A DNA stretch of 33,012 bases from an uncultured Caryophanales bacterium (GTDB lineage: Bacteria > Bacillota_I > Bacilli_A > RF39 > UBA660): assembly GCA_946412015.1 (NCBI GenBank), contig CAMKGA010000022.1:1-33012 (forward strand), given 5' to 3'. Each line of letters starts with the position of its first letter. Position 1 is the stretch's first letter. The notes under the pieces were generated by a model, which saw nothing but the letters and a program-made list of their open reading frames with translations, was not told the DNA's origin and ran no database searches. Below are positions 8,001 to 14,387 of this stretch, one piece after another. A program made the position numbers and the translations under genes.

Positions 8001-8552
8001 TTAAATTTTCCTATTCATTTTAGTTAAAACTAATTGCCTTCCTAAACTTTGACTTTGTAATACTTCATAATTTTCAGTAGCATCTCCACCAAATGTGCCT
8101 CTTGCCATACTAAATGAAGCATTAGGCATAATTAAATACATTCCATTTTCTGGATATCTTCCAAAAATTCTTTGAACTGAATCATCATTAGGATGCATTA
8201 AACGAACATAGTCAGTAAATAGTAATATTCCTTCTTCATTTAATCCATATTCTTCATAAGTATCAAAATCTTTAGAAATGTCTTTATATTTTTCTTCAAG
8301 CATTTTATAAGTCATTGGATTCCAAATTGCAAAATCATCTACATAACCATCAATTGTTTTAACTGTTTTAAGATATTCTCTAAAACTCTTTAGTGTTTGT
8401 AATTCATAATTTGCTCTAGATACACTTAAATTTCCTGATTTAACTTGTCCAAAGCCATTTAATCCTGTATCAAATTGACCATATCTAAAATCAATTCGAT
8501 CTTTAATTTTGATTTCATCCCTATCAGCATAAGCTTGATAAATTTTTAGCAT
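8001..8552 (-). CDS. Hypothetical protein downstream of the relaxase
   Basis: This 183-residue soluble protein matches no family I know. It starts MLKIYQAYADRDEIKIKDRI and has a Gly-rich part near FRYGQFDTGLNGFGQVKSG, a central acidic helical part (EEKYKDISKDFDTYEEYGL) and a C-terminal MARGTFGGDATENYEVL. There is no signal peptide, membrane segment or metal motif. Start ATG 8550-8552 follows GGGGAGGA, a very strong ribosome site. It lies 65 bp downstream of the relaxase on the same strand, so an operon is possible and a role as accessory mobilisation or copy-control protein is conceivable, but this rests only on position. Confidence 0.6.
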   Translation of the reverse strand: MLKIYQAYADRDEIKIKDRIDFRYGQFDTGLNGFGQVKSGNLSVSRANYELQTLKSFREYLKTVKTIDGYVDDFAIWNPMTYKMLEEKYKDISKDFDTYEEYGLNEEGILLFTDYVRLMHPNDDSVQRIFGRYPENGMYLIMPNASFSMARGTFGGDATENYEVLQSQSLGRQLVLTKMNRKI

Positions 8553-8617
8553 ATATATTCCTCCCCATAAATTGCTTTTTATTATATATTATTTATGGGA
8601 TAATTACAATAAGTTTT

Positions 8618-10000
8618 CTAAATTTCTATCTCAAAATCATCTTTTTCTTTGTCATTATCATTTTCTTTATTCCAAATATAATCATCTTGAATTGATTGGA
8701 TAGTTTTATCACTAAATATATTGTGAGTATATAAATCTTTTGAAAAATTCCAATAATCTTCTCGTTCTTTTTCCTTACCAAACATTTTATCTTTTATAAA
8801 CTTAACTAATCTATCAAATAGGGTTTCAAAGAAATTAATCGTATTTTGTAGTTTAGAATTTTTTTCTTTTAGATCATCAATTTCATCTTCTTGTTTATCT
8901 ATCTTTTTTTCAAGAGATTTAACTTTAATATTTAATGCATCATTGTTTTTAGTTAGTATTTTAATCTTTTTTCTATTTTCTTGAAGTTCAGTATCTACAT
9001 CATTTAAGGTAATAGATAACTTTTGCATTTTCTTATATTCTTTATTAGTTGAATCTACTTGCTGAATAAATTTATCAATTTTATCTTTATCATCTTTGTT
9101 TAAAACATATTTATCTTTGTTAGTAAAAGTAGTTTTTAAATTATTAACTATATCTTTAACTTCATTAGAATTATTATCTAGTTCTAGTGATTTTTTATTT
9201 GCTATTTCTAATCGTTCTTTATTTTTAGATAATTCTTCTTGCATTTCAATATAGTTTCCCATATCTTTAACATTTATATCTTTATTTCTACCTTTTTGTT
9301 TAGTCTTTAAAGCATTGTTTAAGCCATATTCTTTATTAAAACTAGCAATACATAAAGTTCGCATTTTATCTTGTAGTTCAATTAATTTAGTTTTAGTAAA
9401 TACATCAGATTTACCAACTTGTTTAGACATACCATTTTTACTTTTATATTTAATTGGAACGCCAACAATATGCATATGTGGACTAGTTTCATCATAATGA
9501 ATAATTGCACTTGCTACTTTAAAGTTAGGAATTAAAGTTTCTAAATCTTTAACTTGTTCTTTATATACATTAGACATTTTATGCTTGAACTTTTCATCTT
9601 TAGTATCCCAATATTTTTTATCTCCAAGTTCAATAATAATCTCACAGGCTAAATCATTTTTAGAATTATCACTAATCTTTTTAAAGTAGTCATCTATTTT
9701 TCTATCATCTCTAGTTTGCTTAGAATTGTATTCTAATCTTGCTTCTTCAAATTCATCTATATACAATTTTTGAACATCACTATATAAAGAAGTTGTTCCT
9801 CTAACTATTTCAATTAAGTGTGGTTTATCATCATACTTACGATAATTATGTTTATCAACACGAGATAATTGTCTAGCATTTTGAATTGCATTATTTGATA
9901 GTGAAGTAGTTCCACTAGCATTAGATTTTGCACTTGCTCTTGATGCATTTTTTCTATTTTTATCACTACCCAAATGTAGTGAATATGCAAGTTCTGACAT
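8618..10000 (-). CDS. mob: MOBV-family relaxase (Mob/Pre plasmid recombination enzyme)
   Basis: This 460-residue relaxase nicks one strand at oriT and pilots it during conjugative mobilisation. Two family motifs are clear: KHNYR with His-51, equivalent in position to the nucleophilic histidine of the MobM KHNER motif, and the HUH metal site HYDETSPHMH at 168-177. Residues about 235-405 form a long coiled coil, usual for the C-terminal half of Mob/Pre proteins. Length is within the family range (about 400-500). Start ATG 9998-10000 follows AAAGGATGTGAT. The region upstream (10054-10095) is an oriT-like hairpin. The gene looks intact. MOBV elements normally need a conjugative helper for mating-pair formation, and none is encoded here. 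Confidence 0.92.
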   Translation of the reverse strand: MSELAYSLHLGSDKNRKNASRASAKSNASGTTSLSNNAIQNARQLSRVDKHNYRKYDDKPHLIEIVRGTTSLYSDVQKLYIDEFEEARLEYNSKQTRDDRKIDDYFKKISDNSKNDLACEIIIELGDKKYWDTKDEKFKHKMSNVYKEQVKDLETLIPNFKVASAIIHYDETSPHMHIVGVPIKYKSKNGMSKQVGKSDVFTKTKLIELQDKMRTLCIASFNKEYGLNNALKTKQKGRNKDINVKDMGNYIEMQEELSKNKERLEIANKKSLELDNNSNEVKDIVNNLKTTFTNKDKYVLNKDDKDKIDKFIQQVDSTNKEYKKMQKLSITLNDVDTELQENRKKIKILTKNNDALNIKVKSLEKKIDKQEDEIDDLKEKNSKLQNTINFFETLFDRLVKFIKDKMFGKEKEREDYWNFSKDLYTHNIFSDKTIQSIQDDYIWNKENDNDKEKDDFEIEI

Positions 10001-10037
10001 ATATAAATCACATCCTTTCTTTGAATCTATTTTGTTT

Positions 10038-10180
10038 ATGACAAAATATTTAACCCCCTAGGTATTTTGACACAAGTATCAAAATTACCAGTGGGTTTCT
10101 ATAATGCACAAAAAATCAGTCATATTTCAGACTGATGTATATAAAAGTTCGAATAGTTCGAACAAATTTATCGTTGGTGC
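10038..10180. repeat. RE2: right-end repeat, copy 2
   Basis: It is identical to 7755-7897 except for the 22 bases at 10057-10078. It contains the hairpin next to mob, the ATCAGTC/GACTGAT dyad (10115-10136) and GTTCGAA-TAG-TTCGAAC (10147-10163). It ends in TTGGTGC, which is already the 3' terminus of tRNA-Leu. Confidence 0.9.
10054..10095 (-). other. Probable oriT (nic hairpin) of the MOBV relaxase
   Basis: On the mob-sense strand the core reads ATTTTGA-TACTTGTG-TCAAAAT: 7-bp arms with an 8-base loop, lying about 70 bp upstream of mob. The pMV158-type oriT also has a stem-loop with a TGTG-containing loop upstream of mob, nicked after the final G. By analogy nicking would fall after TACTTGTG. 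The outer stem here is imperfect, unlike the perfect palindrome of RE1. Confidence 0.55.
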
Positions 10181-10259
10181 AGGCGAAGGGACTTGAACCC
10201 CCATGCCTTTCGGCGCTAGATCCTAAGTCTAGTGCGTCTGCCAATTTCGCCACGCCTGC
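10175..10259 (-). tRNA. tRNA-Leu (anticodon TAG)
   Basis: Acceptor arms GCAGGCG and CGCCTGC pair perfectly. The anticodon stem CTAGA/TCTAG encloses loop CTTAGGA with anticodon TAG. There is a long variable arm (class II), GGTTCAAGTCC in the T arm, discriminator A and an encoded CCA. The 3' end is the insertion boundary of the right accessory module and remains intact. Confidence 0.97.
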
Positions 10260-10265
10260 GATAGT

Positions 10266-10342
10266 TGGTGGATCTTATAGGACTCGAACCTATGACCGAT
10301 CGGTTATGAGCCGATTGCTCTAACCAACTGAGCTAAAGATCC
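10266..10342 (-). tRNA. tRNA with CAT anticodon, probably elongator Met
   Basis: Acceptor GGATCTT/AAGATCC, D arm AGCTCAGTTGGTTAGAGC, anticodon stem ATCGG/CCGAT around CTCATAA, T arm AGGTTCGAGTCCT, and encoded CCA. The closest remembered pattern is the Bacillus-type elongator tRNA-Met, but a lysidine-modified tRNA-Ile2 shares this anticodon and cannot be ruled out by eye. It is probably co-transcribed with tRNA-Leu 6 bp away. Confidence 0.93.
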
Positions 10343-10413
10343 ATAACTACCTACTAAGTTTATCACAAATAATTAGCAAAATCAATAATTTTTGTAAAAA
10401 AAATTAAATTTAA

Positions 10414-10422
10414 TGATATAAT
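10414..10422 (+). promoter_or_regulatory. Extended -10 promoter of cysS
   Basis: TGATATAAT is placed 20 bases before the cysS ATG, with ribosome site GGGAAGTGAG between. No T-box or other leader is present, so cysS is not controlled as serS is. Confidence 0.6.
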
Positions 10423-10442
10423 GTTTGTAGGGAAGTGAGATT

Positions 10443-11828
10443 ATGAACTTTTATAATACATTAACAAGAAAAGTAGAAGAATTTAAACCAAATAGTAATG
10501 TTGTTAAAATGTATACTTGTGGTCCTACTGTATATCATTATGCTCATATTGGAAATCTTAGAACATATATGATGGAAGATATATTAGAAAAAACACTTAA
10601 TTATATTGGTTATAAAGTTAATAGAGTTATGAATATTACAGATGTTGGACATTTATCTAGTGATGCTGATACAGGTGAAGATAAAATGTTAAAAGGAGCA
10701 AAAAGAGAAAATGTATCAGTACTTGATATAGCTAAAAAATATACTGAAGCTTTTAAAGAAGATTGTAAAAAATTAAACATTAAATGGCCAGATACTGTAA
10801 TACCTGCTACAACTTGTATAGATGATTATATAAAATTTATATCTACCTTAATAGAAAAAGATTATGCTTATGTAAATGGTGGTAATGTATATTTTGATAC
10901 ATCAAAATTAGATGATTACTATAAACTTACAAATCATGAAGAGGATTCACTTATTGAGGCTGTACGTGATGATGTAGATATTGATTCATATAAAAAGAAT
11001 AAAACAGACTTTGTATTATGGTTTACTAAATCAAAGTTTGAAAATCAAGAATTAAAATGGGATAGTCCTTGGGGATTAGGATATCCTGGATGGCATATAG
11101 AATGTTCAGTTATTTCTTTAAAATATTTAGGTGAAAAATTAGATATACATTGTGGTGGTGTTGATAATATATTTCCCCATCATACCAATGAGATAGCGCA
11201 AAGCGAATCATATTTAGGAAAAAAATGGTGTAACTATTGGTTCCATATAGAGCATTTAAATGATATAACAGGTAAGATGAGTAAATCAAAAGGAGAATTT
11301 TTAACTGTTTCGTTACTTGAAGAAAAAGGATATAACCCAATTACTTATAGATTTTATTGTTTGCAATCACATTATCGCAAGCAATTGTTATTTACATTTG
11401 ATAATTTAAAACAAGCAGAAAATACCTATAATAAATTAAAAAGTAAAATAAATTCATTAACTGATAATGGAGAGGTTAATAATTTAGAAATTAAAAATTA
11501 TCAAGATAAGTTTAAATCATATCTAGAAGATGATTTAAATACAGCAAATGCAATCACAGTTATATATGATGTTTTAAAAAGTGATTTAAACGATACAAGT
11601 AAAAAATACTTAATTAATGATTTTGATAAAGTATTATCACTTGATTTAGTTAAAGAAAATAAAATTGATGAAAAACTTGAAGAATATATAAATGATTCTA
11701 TTAAAAGAAGAAATGAAGCTAAGAAAAATAAAGATTATATACTTGCAGATAAAATAAGAGAAGAATTACTTAGTAAAAATATAGTATTAAAAGATACTAG
11801 AGAAGGTACAATATACGAAATTAATTAA
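10443..11828 (+). CDS. cysS: Cysteinyl-tRNA synthetase
   Basis: This class I synthetase of 461 residues charges tRNA-Cys in the cytoplasm. Visible motifs are CGPTVYHYAHIGN (Cys-26, the first zinc ligand, and the HIGH-type HIGN at 35-38), GWHIECSVIS (second zinc Cys), HCGGVDNIFPHHTNEIAQSE (His and Glu zinc ligands) and KMSKS near residues 278-282. The C-terminal helical part contains a DALR-type anticodon-binding region ending in IVLKDTREGT. Length is normal. ATG 10443 follows GGGAAGTGAG. A hairpin terminator follows, so it is monocistronic. Confidence 0.97.
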   Translation: MNFYNTLTRKVEEFKPNSNVVKMYTCGPTVYHYAHIGNLRTYMMEDILEKTLNYIGYKVNRVMNITDVGHLSSDADTGEDKMLKGAKRENVSVLDIAKKYTEAFKEDCKKLNIKWPDTVIPATTCIDDYIKFISTLIEKDYAYVNGGNVYFDTSKLDDYYKLTNHEEDSLIEAVRDDVDIDSYKKNKTDFVLWFTKSKFENQELKWDSPWGLGYPGWHIECSVISLKYLGEKLDIHCGGVDNIFPHHTNEIAQSESYLGKKWCNYWFHIEHLNDITGKMSKSKGEFLTVSLLEEKGYNPITYRFYCLQSHYRKQLLFTFDNLKQAENTYNKLKSKINSLTDNGEVNNLEIKNYQDKFKSYLEDDLNTANAITVIYDVLKSDLNDTSKKYLINDFDKVLSLDLVKENKIDEKLEEYINDSIKRRNEAKKNKDYILADKIREELLSKNIVLKDTREGTIYEIN

Positions 11829-11849
11829 ATACACATTTTGTGTATTTTT
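11827..11849 (+). terminator. Intrinsic terminator of cysS
   Basis: AAATACACA at 11827-11835 pairs with TGTGTATTT at 11839-11847 over a 3-base loop, with a T-run overlapping the stem end. It overlaps the cysS stop codon. Confidence 0.8.
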
Positions 11850-11851
11850 AT

Positions 11852-11880
11852 TTGACTATAAATATAATTTTATTTATAAT
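11852..11880 (+). promoter_or_regulatory. SigA-type promoter of the truB operon
   Basis: TTGACT (11852-11857), 17-base spacer, TATAAT (11875-11880). It is near consensus, directly behind the cysS terminator. Confidence 0.8.
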
Positions 11881-11903
11881 TATATAAAGAAGGATTGAAT
11901 AAA

Positions 11904-12758
11904 ATGAATGGAATTTTTATAATAGATAAAGAAAAAGGTGTTACTAGTAGGGATGTAGTAAATGAAGTATCAAAAAAATTAAAAACAAAAAAAGTAGGTC
12001 ATACTGGAACACTTGATCCAATTGCAACGGGAGTACTTATTATATGCGTAAATAAGGCAACTAAACTTGTAAATAGAATAACAGCTGAATATAAAGAATA
12101 TATAGCAAGTTGTACATTTGGTATAGCTACAGATACTATAGATACAGAAGGAAAAGTATTAAAAGATATAAAATCTATTATTAGTAAAAAAGATATAATA
12201 AATACTTTAAATAGCTTTAAAGGAAAATATAGTCAACAAGTTCCTATTTATTCAGCAGTAAAGGTAAATGGTAAAAAGTTATATGAATATGCAAGAAGTA
12301 ATATGGAAATTAATTTGCCATATAGAGAGGTTGAGATAAAAGATATAGAATTAATTGATGAGCCTATTTATAAAAATGATAAAACAGAAATTAAGTTTAG
12401 ATGTAATGTAAGTAAAGGAACATATATAAGAAGTCTAATAAGAGATATTGCAGAAAAGCTTAATACATGTGCAATTATGACTGATTTAAGAAGAATAAAA
12501 CAAGGTAAATATAGTATTAATGATGCTATAAAAATAGAAGATATTGATATAAATAATATAATACCAATTAAAGATGTATTAGATATATATAAAGTAAATA
12601 TAAGTGATGATATAAAAAAGAAGGTATTAAATGGAGCTAAAATAGATAATATATATAATAAGGATGAAGTATTATTTATGGATAATGATAAAGAGGTTGC
12701 TCTTTATAAAGTAGATGAAAAGTGCAAAAATATATTAAAAATAGATATAATGTTTTAG
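11904..12758 (+). CDS. truB: tRNA pseudouridine-55 synthase TruB
   Basis: This 284-residue enzyme forms pseudouridine 55 in the T loop of tRNAs. The catalytic motif GHTGTLDPIATGVL contains Asp-38. YSAVKVNGKKLYEYAR and FRCNVSKGTYIRSLIRDI are the other conserved TruB blocks. The C-terminal tail is short, as is common in Firmicutes. ATG 11904 is chosen over an in-frame TTG at 11895 because AAGGA ends about 9 bases before it and the family starts at MNGIFIIDK. The AGGAGG of the next gene overlaps its stop, so the two are translationally linked. In many Firmicutes truB lies next to rbfA or ribF, which is not the case here. Confidence 0.95.
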   Translation: MNGIFIIDKEKGVTSRDVVNEVSKKLKTKKVGHTGTLDPIATGVLIICVNKATKLVNRITAEYKEYIASCTFGIATDTIDTEGKVLKDIKSIISKKDIINTLNSFKGKYSQQVPIYSAVKVNGKKLYEYARSNMEINLPYREVEIKDIELIDEPIYKNDKTEIKFRCNVSKGTYIRSLIRDIAEKLNTCAIMTDLRRIKQGKYSINDAIKIEDIDINNIIPIKDVLDIYKVNISDDIKKKVLNGAKIDNIYNKDEVLFMDNDKEVALYKVDEKCKNILKIDIMF

Positions 12759-12766
12759 GAGGTAAT

Positions 12767-13648
12767 ATGACATTAGTAATACTTGCTGCTGGTATGGGTA
12801 GCAGATTTGGAGGATTAAAACAAGTAGAAAAAATAGATGAAGAGGGGAATTTTATTATTGATTATTCAGTATACGATGCAGTTCGTGCTGGATTTGATAA
12901 GATAGTATTTATAATAAATGAAGAAAATTATGAATTATTTAAATCAACCATAGGTGCAAGAGTTAGTAAAATAGTAAAAGTAGAATATGCTTTTCAGAAT
13001 AATGATAATATTGAAAAATATGTTACTATTCCAAAAAGTAGAAAAAAACCATTTGGTACTGCACACGCTATATATTGTGCAAAAGAATATATTGATGGAA
13101 ATTTTGGTGTTATTTCTGCTGATGATTTTTATGGTAAAGATGCATTTGTTAAGTTATATGAATCATTAAATAATAATATAATATCTTTAATAGGTTATAA
13201 ACTTAAAAATACCATGAGTGTAAATGGTTCTGTAAAAAGAGGCATTTGTTTTAGTGAAGATGGATATGTTACTGAAAATAATGATTTTGTTATAGAAAAA
13301 GTAGATAACAAAATTATGGGTAAAGAAATTATTGGAAACAGAGAAATAGAATTTAGTGAAGATCAAGAAGTAGCTATGCTTATGTATGGTCTTTCAAAGG
13401 AAGTAATTGATTATATAGATGATGATATTAAAGACTTTTTAAATAATAATATAGATAATATAGACAATATTGAATATTTGCTTCCCAATGTATTAACAGA
13501 TATGATAAAAAAGGGTATAATAAAAATGAGAGTTGTTCCTACAGAAGAAAAATGGATGGGAATTACATATAAAGAAGATTTACAAAGTTTAAAAGATTAT
13601 ATTAAAGATTTAAAAAAATCTGGTATATATCCAGATAAATTATATTAA
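12767..13648 (+). CDS. GT-A fold nucleotidyltransferase (NTP-transferase family)
   Basis: This 293-residue protein begins with the nucleotide-binding signature LAAGMGSRFGGLKQ of sugar-1-phosphate or alcohol-phosphate nucleotidyltransferases. FGTAHAIYCAKEYI (substrate/uracil-type loop) and SADDFYGKDAF (acidic metal site) follow in proper order. The C-terminal part (EEKWMGITYKEDL) fits the family. The exact sugar or alcohol cannot be assigned; a role in cell-envelope precursors is likely. ATG 12767 has AGGAGG at 12757-12762 overlapping the truB stop. An upstream in-frame GTG inside truB is rejected. A UUCG-loop terminator follows. Confidence 0.8.
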   Translation: MTLVILAAGMGSRFGGLKQVEKIDEEGNFIIDYSVYDAVRAGFDKIVFIINEENYELFKSTIGARVSKIVKVEYAFQNNDNIEKYVTIPKSRKKPFGTAHAIYCAKEYIDGNFGVISADDFYGKDAFVKLYESLNNNIISLIGYKLKNTMSVNGSVKRGICFSEDGYVTENNDFVIEKVDNKIMGKEIIGNREIEFSEDQEVAMLMYGLSKEVIDYIDDDIKDFLNNNIDNIDNIEYLLPNVLTDMIKKGIIKMRVVPTEEKWMGITYKEDLQSLKDYIKDLKKSGIYPDKLY

Positions 13649-13671
13649 AAAAGATACTTCGGTATCTTTTT
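13648..13671. terminator. Bidirectional terminator with UUCG loop
   Basis: AAAAAGATAC-TTCG-GTATCTTTTT lies between the convergent nucleotidyltransferase and lexA genes and overlaps the lexA stop. A-run and T-run allow termination on both strands. Confidence 0.9.
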
Positions 13672-14281
13672 AAAATGTCCTATAAAGTCCTACCAATTTT
13701 CCAAGAATTGTTACATTATCTAAGATAATAGGTTCCATATAATCATTTTCAGGTTGTAAGCTAAAATGATTATCTTCTTTAAAAAATCTTTTAATAGTAA
13801 CTTCGTTTTCATCATTCATAGCAACTACAATATCTCCATTTTTTGCGCTATTAGTTCTTTCAATAATAACTATATCATCATCAAATATTCCTGCATTAAT
13901 CATAGAATCTCCTGATACATTAAGTGCAAATACTTCATTTTTACCATTAACCATACTACTTGGAACTGTGAAATATTCATCTGGATTTTCAATCGCTTCA
14001 ATAGGAATTCCAGCAGTTACTTTACCAAGTAGTGGAATATCCATAGTATGATTATTTTCATATTCGTTAATAACCAATAATTCAATAGTACGATTCATAT
14101 TGCCATGTTTTTTTATATATCCTTTTTTTTCTAAACTTTCTAAATGCACTTGGATAGTTGCTGGAGAAGATAGATGCATAATTTCTGCAATCTCTCTTAC
14201 AGTTGGAGGATATCCGTTAGATGCCATGAATTTTTTTATTACATCTAAAACATCTTTTTGTCTTTTTGTTAATAATTCCAT
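13670..14281 (-). CDS. lexA: LexA SOS repressor
   Basis: This 203-residue repressor of the DNA-damage response has an N-terminal winged helix (PPTVREIAEIMHLSSPATIQ then LEKKGYI) and a C-terminal autoprotease. The cleavage site is Ala-90/Gly-91 in VTAGIPIEA, with nucleophile Ser-126 (SGDSM) and general base Lys-164 (EVTIKRF). Length is normal. The start ATG 14279-14281 follows GGTGAT. The promoter overlaps a LexA box, so it represses itself. It is divergent from tkt, and lexA-tkt-sirA-yneF keeps the Bacillus order, except that yneA, yneB and ynzC are absent between lexA and tkt. Confidence 0.97.
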   Translation of the reverse strand: MELLTKRQKDVLDVIKKFMASNGYPPTVREIAEIMHLSSPATIQVHLESLEKKGYIKKHGNMNRTIELLVINEYENNHTMDIPLLGKVTAGIPIEAIENPDEYFTVPSSMVNGKNEVFALNVSGDSMINAGIFDDDIVIIERTNSAKNGDIVVAMNDENEVTIKRFFKEDNHFSLQPENDYMEPIILDNVTILGKLVGLYRTF

Positions 14282-14296
14282 ATAATCACCATATAA

Positions 14297-14325
14297 ATTG
14301 TATCATTAAATTATATTAATGTCAA
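14297..14325 (-). promoter_or_regulatory. lexA promoter
   Basis: On the minus strand: TTGACA (14325-14320), 17-base spacer, TACAAT (14302-14297). The -35 is a perfect consensus. Confidence 0.85.
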
Positions 14326-14335
14326 ACATTTGTTC
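14324..14335. promoter_or_regulatory. LexA operator (SOS box)
   Basis: AAACATTTGTTC differs by one base from the Gram-positive LexA core GAAC-N4-GTTC. It overlaps the lexA -35 by two bases and sits between lexA and tkt. It should block lexA transcription; an effect on tkt is less certain because the tkt -10 is 26 bases away. Confidence 0.75.
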
Positions 14336-14357
14336 ACTATATATCTAAATGTTATTT

Positions 14358-14366
14358 TGATATAAT
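14358..14366 (+). promoter_or_regulatory. Extended -10 promoter of tkt
   Basis: TGATATAAT is 21 bases upstream of the tkt ATG, with AGGTAGGG as ribosome site. There is no convincing -35. Confidence 0.55.
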
Positions 14367-14387
14367 AAACTTGAAAGGTAGGGTAAT

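Larger units (their letters stand above)
7894..10180. mobile_element. Right accessory module: MOBV mobilisable element at tRNA-Leu
   Basis: It runs from LE2 (7894-7957) to RE2 (10038-10180) and carries an unknown gene and a Mob/Pre relaxase, both on the minus strand, with the oriT-like hairpin just upstream of the relaxase. The right boundary is the last bases of the tRNA-Leu gene (TGGTGC on the + strand). No integrase, transposase or replication gene is visible inside. Integration could depend on a helper, on lost genes, or on the HUH relaxase itself. Confidence 0.6.

Noticed and set aside
9814-10011. 65-codon ORF on the minus strand
   Set aside because: It overlaps the start of the relaxase in another frame and has no protein-like features.
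5093-10163. CRISPR array
   Set aside because: The repeats are two long copies far apart with genes between, not short regularly spaced units, and there are no cas genes.
10135-10323. 62-codon ORF on the + strand
   Set aside because: It runs antisense through tRNA-Leu and the CAT tRNA; peptides like this are common false calls over tRNA genes.
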